DNA from: Comamonas fluminis
Lineage (GTDB): Bacteria > Pseudomonadota > Gammaproteobacteria > Burkholderiales > Burkholderiaceae_C
Direction of reading: 5' to 3'
Length of the DNA: 64,000 nucleotides
Assembly: GCF_019186805.1 (NCBI RefSeq)
Contig: NZ_CP066783.1
Span: 921,501 to 985,500 of the forward strand
The notes under the pieces were generated by a model. It was given only the letters and a program-made list of their open reading frames with translations, did no database searches and was not told the origin of the DNA. Below are positions 53,263-61,639 of this stretch, piece by piece; position 1 is the first letter of the stretch; each line of letters opens with the position of its first letter. The position numbers and the translations under genes are program-made.

Positions 53263-55074
53263 ATGCCACTGACTGAATCTACTCCGGCCAAGTCCAAGCA
53301 GTCCATCAAGCCTGTTCCTTATCACGGGCCGCTGGACTGGCGCATGCTGGTGCAGTGGCTGCAGGATGATGGCGTCATCACGGCGCAGGAAGCCGAGCGC
53401 ACGGTGGCGCGCTGCTCATCCGCCGAAAGCGTGCAGCTGCCGCTGGTGCGTCTGGCCAATGTGGGCGTGGTCAGTGCGCAATCGGGCAGGCCACTGGATA
53501 TAGAGACACTGACGCAGTATCTGGCGCAGCGCAGCGGCCTGGCTTATCTGCGCATTGACCCGTTGCGGGTGGACGTGGGCCGGGTGGGCGAGGTCATGAG
53601 CGCCAGCTACGCCGAGCGCCACAAGGTGCTGCCCGTGCAGGTGACAGCCAAGGAAGTGGTAATTGCCACGGCCGAGCCTTTTATTACCGACTGGGTGAGC
53701 GAGGTGGAGCGCCAGGCGCGGCGCAGCGTGCGCTGTGTGGTGGCCAATCCGCTCGATATCAAGCGCTTTACCGCCGAGTTCTTTGCGCTGGCCAAGTCTG
53801 TGCGTGCAGCAGAAAAAGCCGGTGGTGCAGCCAGTTCAGCCAGCTTTGAGCAACTGGTGGAGCTGGGCAAGAGCAACAAGCAGCTGGACGCTAACGACCA
53901 GGGCGTGGTCAAGGTGGTGGACTGGCTGTGGCAGTACGCTTTTGACCAGCGCGCCAGCGATATTCACCTGGAGCCAAGGCGCGAGCAGGGCGTGATCCGC
54001 TTTCGCATCGACGGCGTGCTGCATCCCGTCTATCAGATGCCCATGGGCGTGCTGAACGCCATGGTGGCGCGTATCAAGCTGCTGGGCCGCATGGATGTGG
54101 TGGAAAAGCGCCGCCCGCTGGATGGCCGCATCAAGACGCGCAACCCGCGTGGCGAAGAAGTGGAAATGCGCTTGTCCACGCTGCCCACGGCCTTTGGCGA
54201 GAAGATGGTGATGCGTATCTTCGACCCCGAAAATACGGTCAAGAACCTCGATGCGCTGGGCTTCAGCGCCCATGATGCGCAGCGCTGGGAGGAGCTCGTA
54301 AAGCGCCCGCACGGCATTATTTTGGTGACGGGTCCTACGGGTTCGGGCAAGACCACCACGCTGTACTCCACCCTGAAGCGCGTGGCGACCGAAGAGGTCA
54401 ATGTCAGCACGGTGGAAGACCCCATCGAAATGATTGAGGCCAGTTTCAATCAGACGCAAGTGCAGCCGCAGCTGGATTTCAACTTCACCGAAGGCCTGCG
54501 CGCGCTGATGCGCCAGGACCCGGACATCATCATGGTGGGCGAAATCCGCGATCTGGCCACGGCTGAAATGGCGGTGCAGGCTGCACTGACCGGGCACCTG
54601 GTGTTCTCAACCTTGCACACCAACGATGCGCCCAGCGCTGTCAGCCGCCTGATGGAGCTGGGGGTGCCCGCCTATCTGATCAACGCGACCTTGCTGGGCG
54701 TGCTGGCGCAGCGCCTGGTGCGCACGCTGTGCGTGAACTGCAAGGAGCGTGACGAGGCTGCCAAGCCCGAGGAGCTGGCCGAGACCGTCAAGCCCTGGAA
54801 GCTCAGCGGCAGCTACCAGCCTTACAAGCCTGTGGGCTGTGAAGATTGCCGCATGACGGGCTATCGCGGACGCATGGGGCTGTATGAGCTGCTGATGGTT
54901 AGCGAAGCTCTCAAGAAGCAGATTCACGATGCGCCATCGATGGATGCGCTGCGCCGCCAGGCTGTTCAGGACGGCATGCGCCCGCTGCGACTTGCGGGGG
55001 CGCTGCGCGTGGCCGAAGGTGTCACCACATTGACCGAAGTGCTGGCCTGCACACCGCTGCTGAGCGAAATGTAG
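53263..55074 (+). CDS. GspE/PilB-type secretion ATPase (solitary)
   Basis: This 603-residue hexameric ATPase drives type II secretion or type IV pilus assembly. It has an N-terminal MshEN-like domain at about residues 30-170. The core carries 'RASDIHLEPRREQGVIRFRIDGVL', Walker A 'VTGPTGSGKTTTLYSTLKR', the Asp box 'VSTVEDPIEM', Walker B 'QDPDIIMVGEIRD' and the His box 'TGHLVFSTLHTNDA'. A tetracysteine zinc site spans 'CVNCK' and 'GCEDCR'. No other secretion or pilus gene is nearby, so its partner machinery must be elsewhere on the chromosome. Confidence 0.92.
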   Translation: MPLTESTPAKSKQSIKPVPYHGPLDWRMLVQWLQDDGVITAQEAERTVARCSSAESVQLPLVRLANVGVVSAQSGRPLDIETLTQYLAQRSGLAYLRIDPLRVDVGRVGEVMSASYAERHKVLPVQVTAKEVVIATAEPFITDWVSEVERQARRSVRCVVANPLDIKRFTAEFFALAKSVRAAEKAGGAASSASFEQLVELGKSNKQLDANDQGVVKVVDWLWQYAFDQRASDIHLEPRREQGVIRFRIDGVLHPVYQMPMGVLNAMVARIKLLGRMDVVEKRRPLDGRIKTRNPRGEEVEMRLSTLPTAFGEKMVMRIFDPENTVKNLDALGFSAHDAQRWEELVKRPHGIILVTGPTGSGKTTTLYSTLKRVATEEVNVSTVEDPIEMIEASFNQTQVQPQLDFNFTEGLRALMRQDPDIIMVGEIRDLATAEMAVQAALTGHLVFSTLHTNDAPSAVSRLMELGVPAYLINATLLGVLAQRLVRTLCVNCKERDEAAKPEELAETVKPWKLSGSYQPYKPVGCEDCRMTGYRGRMGLYELLMVSEALKKQIHDAPSMDALRRQAVQDGMRPLRLAGALRVAEGVTTLTEVLACTPLLSEM

Positions 55075-55310
55075 TTCGCACCAGCGACGGGTAAAGCTGG
55101 CTGGAGGCGCCGAAAGCAGCTCTTGAATGTGAGTGTGTGCTTGGGCTTTGACGCAGAGGCGCAAAGGCGTATCTCAGGAACGCTTGCGCACGAGAGATGT
55201 GTACAAAACGTCGGCATTAGGGAATGCCCTCTGTAGGTGGAATCCACATCAATTCGGCATACCTATGAAACGAGAATCGCCAAGTCGTGATTTCCGTAAG
55301 GAGACGTTTT
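55075..55310. other. Leader region of tctBA
   Basis: This 236-base gap has no gene. It contains two small inverted repeats that could be operators or mRNA stems: GGCATT..AATGCC (55213-55228) and GTGGAATCCAC (55237-55247). The strong ribosome-binding site AAGGAG of tctB closes the region. I cannot identify promoter boxes with confidence. Confidence 0.45.
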
Positions 55311-55799
55311 GTGAAAATCAAGAGCCAAAAAGACTTTTTCTCCGGTCTGATGTTCTTGGTTGTCGGCCTCGCTTTTGCGATCGGCGCAACCAACTACACC
55401 ATTGGCACCGGCGCCCGCATGGGTCCTGGTTACTTTCCGTTGATCCTGGGTGTGCTGATGGCCATCCTGGGTGCTGCTATCTGCATCGGTGGTCTGACCA
55501 AAGGCCCCTCTGGAGGTGACAAGATCGGCAAGTGGGCCTGGAAGCAGGTGTTCTTCATCCTTGCTGCCAACTTCGCCTTCGGCATTTTGCTGGTCGGTGT
55601 TCCTGCTCTGGGCATTCCCCAGTTCGGCCTGATCATCGCCATTTATGCCTTGGTCTTTATCGCAAGCATGGCTGGCGATAAGTTCAACTTCAAGGAAACA
55701 GCAATTCTGTCCACCATCCTCGCGGTGGGTAGCTACATTGCTTTCGTGTGGGCGCTGAACCTCCAGTTCCCCGTGTGGCCTAGCTTCATCGCTGGCTAA
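55311..55799 (+). CDS. Tripartite tricarboxylate transporter small membrane subunit TctB
   Basis: This is the small membrane subunit (162 residues, four hydrophobic helices) of a TTT-type importer. The family opening is 'KDFFSGLMFLVVGLAFAIGA', then 'GPGYFPLILGVLMAILGA'. The start is GTG, eight bases after AAGGAG; an earlier in-frame start would add eight residues. It is followed 15 bases later by tctA. The periplasmic TctC receptor that normally completes the set is not adjacent. Confidence 0.88.
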   Translation: MKIKSQKDFFSGLMFLVVGLAFAIGATNYTIGTGARMGPGYFPLILGVLMAILGAAICIGGLTKGPSGGDKIGKWAWKQVFFILAANFAFGILLVGVPALGIPQFGLIIAIYALVFIASMAGDKFNFKETAILSTILAVGSYIAFVWALNLQFPVWPSFIAG

Positions 55800-55814
55800 T
55801 CAGGAGCATCGTCC

Positions 55815-57326
55815 ATGGATCTGATTCAGAACTTGTCGACGGGTTTTGGCGTGGCTTTCACGTTCCAGAACCTGATCTACTGCTTTGTGGGCTGTCTGCT
55901 CGGTACGCTGATTGGCGTGCTGCCAGGTATTGGCCCAGTGGCGACCATCGCCATGTTGCTGCCCGCCACTTACGCACTGCCTCCCGTGGCGGCGCTGATC
56001 ATGCTGGCCGGTATTTACTACGGTGCCCAGTACGGCGGCTCCACCACCGCCATTCTGGTGAATCTGCCAGGTGAATCCTCGTCCGTTGTGACGGTGATTG
56101 ACGGCTACCAGATGGCGCGAAAAGGACGGGCAGGCCCTGCGCTGGCAGCGGCTGGTATCGGCTCCTTCTTCGCTGGCTGCGTGGGCACCATCATTCTGGC
56201 GGCCTTCGCTCCTCCTCTGACGGAAGTGGCTTTCAAGTTCGGTCCTGCCGAGTACTTCTCGCTGATGACCCTGGGTCTGATCGGTGCTGTGGTGCTGGCT
56301 TCCGGCTCGCTGCTCAAGGCGATCGCGATGATCGTGCTGGGTCTGCTGCTGGGCATGGTCGGTACTGACGTGAACTCCGGCGTGGCACGTTACAGCTTTG
56401 ATATTCCTGAACTGACCGACGGTATCGACTTCGTGGTGATCGCCATGGGTGTGTTCGGTTACGGTGAAATCATTGCCAACCTGGCACAGCCTGAAGACGA
56501 GCGCGAAGTGTTTGCTGCCAAGGTGACTGGCCTGATGCCCACCAAGGAAGACTTCAAGCGCATGCTGCCCGCCATGCTGCGCGGCACGGCTCTGGGTTCG
56601 GCTCTGGGCATCTTGCCTGGTGGCGGTGCCATGCTGTCGGCCTTTGCTGCTTACACCATCGAAAAGAAGACCAAGCTCAAGCCCGGTGAAGTTCCTTTCG
56701 GTCAAGGCAATATCCGCGGCGTGTGCGCTCCTGAATCGGCCAACAACGCTGGCTCTCAGACATCGTTCATTCCTCTGCTGACTCTGGGTATTCCTCCTAA
56801 CGCCGTGATGGCGCTGATGGTGGGGGCCATGACGATTCACAACATTCAGCCCGGCCCTCAGGTGATGACCAGCAACCCGGAACTGTTCTGGGGTCTGATC
56901 GCCTCCATGTGGATTGGTAACCTGATGCTGATCATCTTGAACCTGCCGCTGATCGGCGTCTGGATCAAGCTGCTGACAGTGCCTTACCGCTGGCTGTTCC
57001 CGTCCATTGTGTTGTTCTGTGCTATCGGCGTGTACGGTACCAACAACAACGCATGGGACGTGTGGATGGTGGGTATCTTCGGTTTCGTCGGCTATGTGTT
57101 CCACAAGCTGGGAACAGAGCCTGCACCTTTGCTGCTGGGCTTCATTCTGGGCCCGATGATGGAAGAAAACCTGCGCCGTGCTCTGCTGCTGTCGCGTGGT
57201 GACTGGTCGGTGTTTGTGACCCGCCCCATCTCCGCTGGTCTGCTGCTGGCCGCCGTGGTGCTGCTGGTGGTGGTGCTGATGCCCGCAGTGAAGAACAAGC
57301 GTGAAGAAGCCTTCGTGGAAGAGTAA
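55815..57326 (+). CDS. Tripartite tricarboxylate transporter large permease TctA
   Basis: This 503-residue permease has about 11-12 helices. The hallmark 'CLLGTLIGVLPGIGPVATIAMLLP' is near the N terminus, with 'YYGAQYGGSTTAILVNLPGESSSV' at about residue 73 and the repeated counterpart 'ALGILPGGGAML' and 'SFIPLLTLGIPPNAVMALMVGAM' later. It imports a carboxylate such as citrate with the help of a TctC receptor. Codons here favour GGT and CCT more than in the flanking genes, a pattern that often marks strong expression. Confidence 0.94.
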   Translation: MDLIQNLSTGFGVAFTFQNLIYCFVGCLLGTLIGVLPGIGPVATIAMLLPATYALPPVAALIMLAGIYYGAQYGGSTTAILVNLPGESSSVVTVIDGYQMARKGRAGPALAAAGIGSFFAGCVGTIILAAFAPPLTEVAFKFGPAEYFSLMTLGLIGAVVLASGSLLKAIAMIVLGLLLGMVGTDVNSGVARYSFDIPELTDGIDFVVIAMGVFGYGEIIANLAQPEDEREVFAAKVTGLMPTKEDFKRMLPAMLRGTALGSALGILPGGGAMLSAFAAYTIEKKTKLKPGEVPFGQGNIRGVCAPESANNAGSQTSFIPLLTLGIPPNAVMALMVGAMTIHNIQPGPQVMTSNPELFWGLIASMWIGNLMLIILNLPLIGVWIKLLTVPYRWLFPSIVLFCAIGVYGTNNNAWDVWMVGIFGFVGYVFHKLGTEPAPLLLGFILGPMMEENLRRALLLSRGDWSVFVTRPISAGLLLAAVVLLVVVLMPAVKNKREEAFVEE

Positions 57327-57355
57327 ATCTCTTGCCTGATTGCTGACCAAGCTTG

Positions 57356-57382
57356 AAGCGGCCCGAAAGGGCCGCTTTTTTT
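57356..57382 (+). terminator. Terminator after tctA
   Basis: AAGCGGCCC pairs with GGGCCGCTT around GAAA and is followed by a T-run, 30 bases past the stop. Confidence 0.9.
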
Positions 57383-57525
57383 ATGGCTGCTGCGCTGCCA
57401 GAAGCGCCTAAGTCGCCCGGCGGGTGACATTCCGGCGGGCAGGTGCGGGGCTTTTAATATCGGGACTTTTGCAGCTGCGGGTACTGATGACGGCGTCACA
57501 ATAGCTGCAGTTACCTGAGGATTGC

Positions 57526-58830
57526 ATGGCTTTGTCTCTATTGCCCGCGCAGCACCCCGAGCGGGTTTTGCTGCATAACGAAATTCACGCTCGCCCGGCC
57601 GAGATCATTGAAGCACCGCTGGCCATCACGCATATCGTGATGCTGACCGATGCGGCCCAGCGAGAGGCCAGCCGCGCCCATGTGGCGGCGCTGCTGCGCG
57701 ACCATCACCGCCCCTTGCCCGATGCGGCAACGACCCATGTGCTGATTGACCTGGGCGCCTTCCGTCTGCGCTGGGAGCAGCACACCGAGTTTGTTGCCTG
57801 GACGTTTGCCACGCCCATGGAGCAATCCTCCCTGGGCGATGCTCGAGAGCTGGAGACGGCGATTGACGCCGTGCCCCAGAGCTGGCTGAAAGCGCTGCCC
57901 GGCCAGTGCCTGAGCAGCCTGCACCTGTGGGCGCTGAGCGAAAGCGCTGTCGATGTGCCGCAACTGGTGCGTCATCTGCTGCATGCGGACACCTTGGTCG
58001 GCTCGCGTGTGGCTGGCGATGCAGGCAGCGTCTATACCGACTTTGCCATTCACGCCGATGGCTTCTCGCGCATGCTGCTGCTGGCGGGGGCGGACCTCTC
58101 GCCGCGTCGTCTGGGCCGGCTGGTGCAGCGACTGCTGGAGATTGAAACTTACCGCATGGCGGCCTTGCTGGGCCTGCCTGCAGCGCGCAAGGCTGCGGCT
58201 GTGCTGGCCACAGCAGAGCGCGAACTGGCGGAGCTGGCCAATGCCATTCGCGCGGCCGACCGGGATGCCGAACCCGCGCTGCTGGACAGGCTGACCCGCC
58301 TGGCAGGGCAGGTGGAGAGTGAATACGCTGCCACGCACTCGCGTTTTTCGGCCAGCTCTGCCTACTTTGAGCTGGTGGACAAACGCATTCAGGAGATTCA
58401 GGAGTCGCGCCTGGATGGCATTCAAACCATTCGCGAGTTCATGGACCGGCGGCTGTCGCCTGCACGCGCAACCTGCGAATGGGCCACGCGCCGCCAGAAT
58501 GCATTGTCAGAGCGCGTATCCCGTGTCAGCAGCCTGCTGCGCACGCGTGTGGAAATCGAGCAGCAGCAAAGCAGCCAGCAACTGCTGGGCACCATGAACG
58601 ACCGCCAGGGCATGCAGCTCAAGCTGCAGTCCACGGTGGAAGGCCTGTCGGTTGCTGCCATCACTTACTACATTACCGGCCTCATCAGCTATCTGGCCAA
58701 GGGCGCGCAGAAGCTGGGCTGGCCCTGGTCGCCGGAATCGACGGCGGCCGTGGCCATTCCCATCGTGGCCTTCAGCGTCTGGTGGTCGCTGCGCAGGTTG
58801 CACCACAAGCTGTTTGGTCGTCATGACTGA
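57526..58830 (+). CDS. DUF3422-family membrane-anchored protein
   Basis: This 434-residue protein starts with the family motif 'HPERVLLHNEIHARPAE'. It has a long helical middle and two hydrophobic helices near the C terminus (about residues 375-395 and 408-425). The family is widespread in proteobacteria and of unknown function. A GAGG ribosome-binding site precedes the ATG. It is monocistronic: a terminator lies upstream and a family A repeat downstream. Confidence 0.85.
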   Translation: MALSLLPAQHPERVLLHNEIHARPAEIIEAPLAITHIVMLTDAAQREASRAHVAALLRDHHRPLPDAATTHVLIDLGAFRLRWEQHTEFVAWTFATPMEQSSLGDARELETAIDAVPQSWLKALPGQCLSSLHLWALSESAVDVPQLVRHLLHADTLVGSRVAGDAGSVYTDFAIHADGFSRMLLLAGADLSPRRLGRLVQRLLEIETYRMAALLGLPAARKAAAVLATAERELAELANAIRAADRDAEPALLDRLTRLAGQVESEYAATHSRFSASSAYFELVDKRIQEIQESRLDGIQTIREFMDRRLSPARATCEWATRRQNALSERVSRVSSLLRTRVEIEQQQSSQQLLGTMNDRQGMQLKLQSTVEGLSVAAITYYITGLISYLAKGAQKLGWPWSPESTAAVAIPIVAFSVWWSLRRLHHKLFGRHD

Positions 58831-58837
58831 AATATGC

Positions 58838-58885
58838 CGCTAGCGCTGATATATAAAGCGCTAGCTGCTATGTATTTTGATTTTC
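58838..58885 (-). repeat. Intergenic repeat, family A, copy 5
   Basis: On the minus strand it reads ATCAAAATACATAGCAGCTAG then CGCTTTATATATCAGCGCTAG, the same modular plan as the copies at 13285, 43779, 48823 and 51219. It fills the gap between the DUF3422 and SDR genes. Confidence 0.7.
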
Positions 58886-58927
58886 TAGGCGCAAGCGCCT
58901 GGATGGAAACCGTGAAAGGACTCTGAA

Positions 58928-59725
58928 ATGGACTTTGGTATCGCCGGGCGCTGGGCTCTGGTCTGTGGCGCCAGCAAGGGGCTGGGTTTTGGCTGCGCCA
59001 AGGCGCTGGCTGAAGAGGGCGTGAATCTGGTCATCAACGCCAGAAGTGCAGACTCTCTGCAAGCAGCTGTGCAGAAACTGCAAGCCATTGCCCCGCAAAT
59101 CAAGGTGATTGGTGTGGCTGCAGACATCACCACGCCCGAAGGCCGTACAGCTGTGTTTGAAGCCGCTGGTGGCCCGGGCAAGGATTACGATATTGTGGTG
59201 ACCAATGCCGGTGGCCCGCCTCCCGGCGACTTCCGCACTTGGGACCGCGAAGCCTGGATCAAGGCGGTGGATGCCAATATGCTCACCCCCATCGAGCTCA
59301 TCAAGGCCACGGTGGACGGCATGGCAGAGCGCGGTTTTGGCCGCATCGTCAACATCACTTCCAGTGCAGTGAAGGCGCCCATTGACATTCTGGGTCTGTC
59401 CAACGGCGCACGCAGCGGCCTGACAGGTTTCGTGGCAGGTCTGGCACGTTCCGGCATTGCAGCCAAGGGCGTGACCATCAACAGCATCCTGCCCGGCAAG
59501 TTCGATACCGATCGTCTGGTGGCCACCCACAAAGCCACGGCCAGCAAGACGGGCCAGGAACTGGATGCCGTGCGTCAGGCACAGGCCGATCAGATTCCTG
59601 CCAAACGCTTTGGTACGGCCGAAGAGTTCGGTGCTATCTGCGCCTTCCTGTGCAGCCGCCAGGCCGGCTATATGACAGGCCAGAACATCCTGCCTGATGG
59701 CGGCCTGTACCCTGGCACTTATTGA
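58928..59725 (+). CDS. Short-chain dehydrogenase/reductase-like protein
   Basis: This 265-residue protein has a Rossmann fold with the cofactor loop 'VCGASKGLGFGCAKALAEEG' and the 'VVTNAGGPPPGDF' segment. The usual catalytic Tyr-x3-Lys is not visible: after 'NITSSAVKAPIDI' the sequence is 'LGLSNGARSGLTGF', with Asn and Arg/Ser in the expected places. A subgroup of SDRs related to ketoacyl reductases shares this feature. Its substrate is unknown and it may use an altered mechanism. It is followed by a terminator. Confidence 0.85.
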   Translation: MDFGIAGRWALVCGASKGLGFGCAKALAEEGVNLVINARSADSLQAAVQKLQAIAPQIKVIGVAADITTPEGRTAVFEAAGGPGKDYDIVVTNAGGPPPGDFRTWDREAWIKAVDANMLTPIELIKATVDGMAERGFGRIVNITSSAVKAPIDILGLSNGARSGLTGFVAGLARSGIAAKGVTINSILPGKFDTDRLVATHKATASKTGQELDAVRQAQADQIPAKRFGTAEEFGAICAFLCSRQAGYMTGQNILPDGGLYPGTY

Positions 59726-59746
59726 TCGCCAGGCGATGAATACCTA

Positions 59747-59773
59747 AGCCCCGCACTGCGGGGCTTTGTTATT
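59747..59773 (+). terminator. Terminator after the SDR gene
   Basis: AGCCCCGC pairs with GCGGGGCT around a three-base loop, followed by TTGTTATTT. It lies between convergent genes and overlaps the end of the EamA gene by a few bases. Confidence 0.82.
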
Positions 59774-60668
59774 TGCGCGATGACACCACAATGCCTGCCA
59801 CGATCAGCGCAAAGGCAATGGCGTGGTACAGATGCGGTGTCTCGCCCAGCACGGGAATGGACAGCAGGGCCGTAAACAGCGGAATCAGATTGCCGAAGAA
59901 GCCCGCAATGGCAGGCGTTGCGCGCTGCACGCCCATGCCCCAGAAGCGGTAGGCCAGAATGGCCGGGCCAACGGCAATGAACAACAGGGCTGCCAGCAGC
60001 GGCCAGCCTGGCACAAACTGGAATTGGCCCAGCAGGATTTCGCCACCCGTAAACAGGCCAGACCAGATCAGACCAAACACGATCTGCGCAAGGAGAAAGC
60101 TGGCCCAGTGTGCCTTGACATCCTGCGGCCCGGTGCTGCGCGACAGCAGCCAGGTGTAGAAAGCCCAGGCAATCGTGGCCAGCACCATGAACAGGTCACC
60201 CGCCACAAAGCGCAGGCTCAGCAAGGTGTGAAGATCGCCCCGAGACATCACCACGGCAACGCCCAGCACCGACAGCACTGCGCCGCAAAGCTGGCGGCGG
60301 CTGACGCCAATGCCCCAGCACACGCGGCCTATGAGCAGCATCCACACCGGCATGCTGGAGCCAACCAGCGTCACATTCAGCGGTGTTGACGTTTTCAGGG
60401 CCAGATACAGCAGCGCGTTGTAGCAGCCAATGCCCAGCAGCCCCAGCAACATGTACTGGCGCCACAGGGGCCAGATGGGGCTGTCTTTGCGCAGCACTTT
60501 CCAGGCCAGCGGAAGCAGCAGCACAAAGGCAATGCACCAGCGAAAGAAGTTCAGCGCGAAGGGTGAGATCAGATCATGAGCCAGTCGGCCCACGATGGCA
60601 TTGCCCGCCCATAGCAGCGGTGCCAGAGCCAGCATGGCTGCAGTGGAGGGCTTGAGCGAGGAATTCAT
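59769..60668 (-). CDS. EamA-family (DMT) transporter
   Basis: This inner-membrane transporter has 299 residues and ten predicted helices in two EamA repeats. It starts 'LALAPLLWAGNAIVGR', typical of the family, and has 'TSTPLNVTLVGSSMPVWMLLIGR' at the end of the first repeat and 'FFGNLIPLFTALLSIPVLGE' in the second. Members export amino acids or other metabolites; the substrate is not predictable here. I chose ATG 60668; a start 50 codons upstream would add a non-hydrophobic tail and overlap the NUDIX leader. Confidence 0.9.
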   Translation of the reverse strand: MNSSLKPSTAAMLALAPLLWAGNAIVGRLAHDLISPFALNFFRWCIAFVLLLPLAWKVLRKDSPIWPLWRQYMLLGLLGIGCYNALLYLALKTSTPLNVTLVGSSMPVWMLLIGRVCWGIGVSRRQLCGAVLSVLGVAVVMSRGDLHTLLSLRFVAGDLFMVLATIAWAFYTWLLSRSTGPQDVKAHWASFLLAQIVFGLIWSGLFTGGEILLGQFQFVPGWPLLAALLFIAVGPAILAYRFWGMGVQRATPAIAGFFGNLIPLFTALLSIPVLGETPHLYHAIAFALIVAGIVVSSRK

Positions 60669-60777
60669 GGGGTGCAACTTTACTGCGCAGGATGGGGACA
60701 CCATTGCGCAGTCCCTGCTGCTGATTCGCAATTCGTGATGCAAGGCATAGCGTTTGGAGAGGCGCGACAATGCTTTC

Positions 60778-61581
60778 ATGAAGAAGGACACACGCATATG
60801 GCTGCAGGCGCAGCGCAACGAACTCTATCAAGAACCGGTTCGCCCGCGCCGCAGCCTGTGTGTGCAAGGGCATGTGGTTGGCTCGCTGGATGAGCTGCTG
60901 GTGCAGCAGCTGGAGGGTGAGGCGCTGGCGACTCATGGCTTGCAACTGCAGTGGAGCGAAGGCCAGTGGCTGCTGCTGGGTGAGGGTACGGCCAGCGAAA
61001 AACTCAATCGCCTGGCACTGGCGCTGCGGCAAGCAGGGCTGGCTGGAGCCTGGCGCAACGAGCAGCTGGCGGTCTATAACAGCAGCGATCAGGTGGTGGC
61101 CACTGTGGAGCGTGGCGCGGTGAGGCCGCTGGGCATTGCAACGCGCGCCGTGCATCTGGTGGGGTTCAGCCCTGATGGTTTGATCTGGGTCCAGCAACGA
61201 GCCAGCAACAAGTCCAACAACCCGGATATGTGGGATACCTTGATGGGCGGCATGGTGTCGGCTGCAGACAGCCTGCCCGATGCACTGGCACGTGAAACCT
61301 GGGAGGAAGCAGGGCTGCACGTTCATGCGCTGCAAAACCTCAGGCACGGTGGCTATGTGGATTTTTCGCGCCCCAGTGATGAAGCGGAAGGCCAGGGCTA
61401 TATGCGGGAGCGCATTGACTGGTTCTCTGCAACCGTGCCCGCAGCCATGAAGCCGAGCAACCAGGATGGCGAAGTGCAGCGCTTTGAGCTGCTGACACTG
61501 GATGTGATGGAGGAGTGGCTGGTGCAGGGCCGCTTCACGCAAGAAGCGGCCATGGTGCTGGCAGCCTGCATGGGCTGGTAG
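60778..61581 (+). CDS. NUDIX hydrolase with DUF4743 N-terminal domain
   Basis: This 267-residue protein has an N-terminal DUF4743-like domain at about residues 1-110 and then a NUDIX domain, as in thiamine-pyrophosphokinase-associated NUDIX proteins. The NUDIX box reads 'GMVSAADSLPDALARETWEEAGL'-like, split over residues 155-180, with Asp where the first Glu is usual; the 'REtWEEAGL' core is intact. The substrate is unknown. I use ATG 60778 rather than the TTG eight codons earlier. It is divergent from the EamA gene. Confidence 0.88.
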   Translation: MKKDTRIWLQAQRNELYQEPVRPRRSLCVQGHVVGSLDELLVQQLEGEALATHGLQLQWSEGQWLLLGEGTASEKLNRLALALRQAGLAGAWRNEQLAVYNSSDQVVATVERGAVRPLGIATRAVHLVGFSPDGLIWVQQRASNKSNNPDMWDTLMGGMVSAADSLPDALARETWEEAGLHVHALQNLRHGGYVDFSRPSDEAEGQGYMRERIDWFSATVPAAMKPSNQDGEVQRFELLTLDVMEEWLVQGRFTQEAAMVLAACMGW

Positions 61582-61639
61582 CTGCAGGCGGTGGCTGAAG
61601 GCTATCGAATTCGGAGCTAAATCGGCACAATGTCTGCTC

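Noticed and set aside
55800..57350. Open frame of 516 codons on the minus strand
   Set aside because: It is fully antisense to tctA, whose motifs are unmistakable.
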